A stretch of 6,233 nucleotides of DNA from Alistipes sp. Its GTDB lineage: Bacteria; Bacteroidota; Bacteroidia; Bacteroidales; Rikenellaceae. Every line of letters begins with the position of its first letter. The first letter of the stretch is position 1. The notes beneath the pieces were generated by a model. That model ran no database searches. It saw only the letters and a program-made list of their open reading frames with translations, and had not been told where the DNA came from. This document shows, piece after piece, positions 5,903-6,233 of this stretch. The DNA lies in the NCBI GenBank assembly GCA_017934845.1, contig JAGBIR010000057.1:1-6233 (forward strand). The letters run 5' to 3'. Both the position numbers and the translations under genes were made by a program.

Positions 5903-6012
5903 AGAGGGTAAAGGCCGCCCGTAGCCTTCGCTTTAGGCTCAACAAGGGGCGACGGAAACTCTCGCGAGGTGTGTTGCTCACCCGCGCAAACAGACAATAG
6001 GAGTCAAACCCG
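5895..6012 (+). ncRNA. Candidate structured RNA between mqnA and corA
   Basis: The gap can fold into a closed multi-helix form. The closing stem is CGGGTT (5895-5900) with AACCCG (6007-6012), or alternatively GGGT (5906-5909) with ACCC (6008-6011). Arm 1 is CGCCC (5916-5920) with GGGCG (5947-5951), capped by AGCCT (5923-5927) with AGGCT (5935-5939). Arm 2 is ACTC (5958-5961) with GAGT (6001-6004), enclosing CGCG-A-GGTG (5963-5971) with CACCCGCG (5979-5986), a stem with one bulged A. No known class was recognised. It could be a riboswitch or leader for corA, a processed 3' UTR RNA of mqnA, or a non-functional folding coincidence. Confidence 0.4.
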
Positions 6013-6030
6013 TAAAAACCTTTTGCAGCG

Positions 6031-6233
6031 ATGCTTACAATCTACTTAAAGCAATATAACAAGATTATTCGTAATGCCGAACCCGAGTTGCTCGACGACT
6101 TGGGCTATGATGATATTCTTTGGCTCGATCTGCTCTCACCAACGATAAAGGAGCAGAAGGCGGTCGAGATCTTTATGGAGGAGACACTCCAGACGCGCCA
6201 GCAGGTCGAGGAGATTGAGTCAACGTCGAAGTA
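6031..6233 (+). CDS. corA: CorA-family divalent metal transporter, N-terminal fragment
   Basis: The gene is cut by the window edge after 67 codons. What is visible fits the start of CorA, the Mg2+ (sometimes Co2+ or Ni2+) channel of the inner membrane: WLDLLSPT at 31-38, then an acidic helix and QVEEIESTSK at the end, the place of the conserved EIE-SSR motif. The two C-terminal membrane helices and the GMN signature lie outside the window, so family membership rests on the cytoplasmic domain only. It begins 128 bp after mqnA with no TAnnTTTG box between, so read-through from the mqnA promoter is likely. Metal specificity cannot be told. Confidence 0.85.
   Translation, partial: MLTIYLKQYNKIIRNAEPELLDDLGYDDILWLDLLSPTIKEQKAVEIFMEETLQTRQQVEEIESTSK

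Overview
This window looks like the chromosome of a Bacteroidota bacterium, most likely a gut member of the Bacteroidales; Alistipes or a relative is my guess, not something the sequence proves. Three upstream regions carry the Bacteroidota -7 box TAnnTTTG, the starts lack Shine-Dalgarno sequences, and the proteins resemble that phylum in style. I see no transposase, phage gene, tRNA, rRNA or CRISPR array.

Layout, all genes on the + strand: (1) 1-555 has no gene. It holds hairpins, one complete copy of a hairpin-rich intergenic repeat (about 136-252), a promoter at 337-344 and a leader of about 200 nt. (2) 556-2505 is sppA, the membrane-anchored protease IV (signal peptide peptidase). (3) 2506-3074 has no gene. 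It holds a four-copy tandem repeat, a strong 14-bp hairpin (likely terminator), a second hairpin, a 14-bp A/T-rich tandem repeat, one complete and one truncated copy of the same intergenic repeat, and a promoter at 3035-3042. (4) 3075-4946 is an exported (alpha/alpha)6-type glycoside hydrolase-like protein of unassigned family. (5) 4947-5128 holds a weak terminator, a good promoter and a 12-codon aromatic-rich leader ORF. (6) 5129-5902 is mqnA, chorismate dehydratase of the futalosine route to menaquinone. (7) 5903-6030 is a 128-bp gap that can fold into a closed multi-helix structure, a candidate structured RNA. (8) 6031-6233 is the start of a CorA-family metal transporter cut off by the window edge.

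The genes do not form one pathway. sppA and the hydrolase each look like single-gene units with their own promoter. mqnA and corA may share a transcript, because no promoter-like box is visible between them.

The parts most worth a second look are the possible structured RNA between mqnA and corA, the repeat family whose hairpins vary in sequence but keep their pairing, and the leader ORF ahead of mqnA. No known riboswitch class was recognised in any of them.
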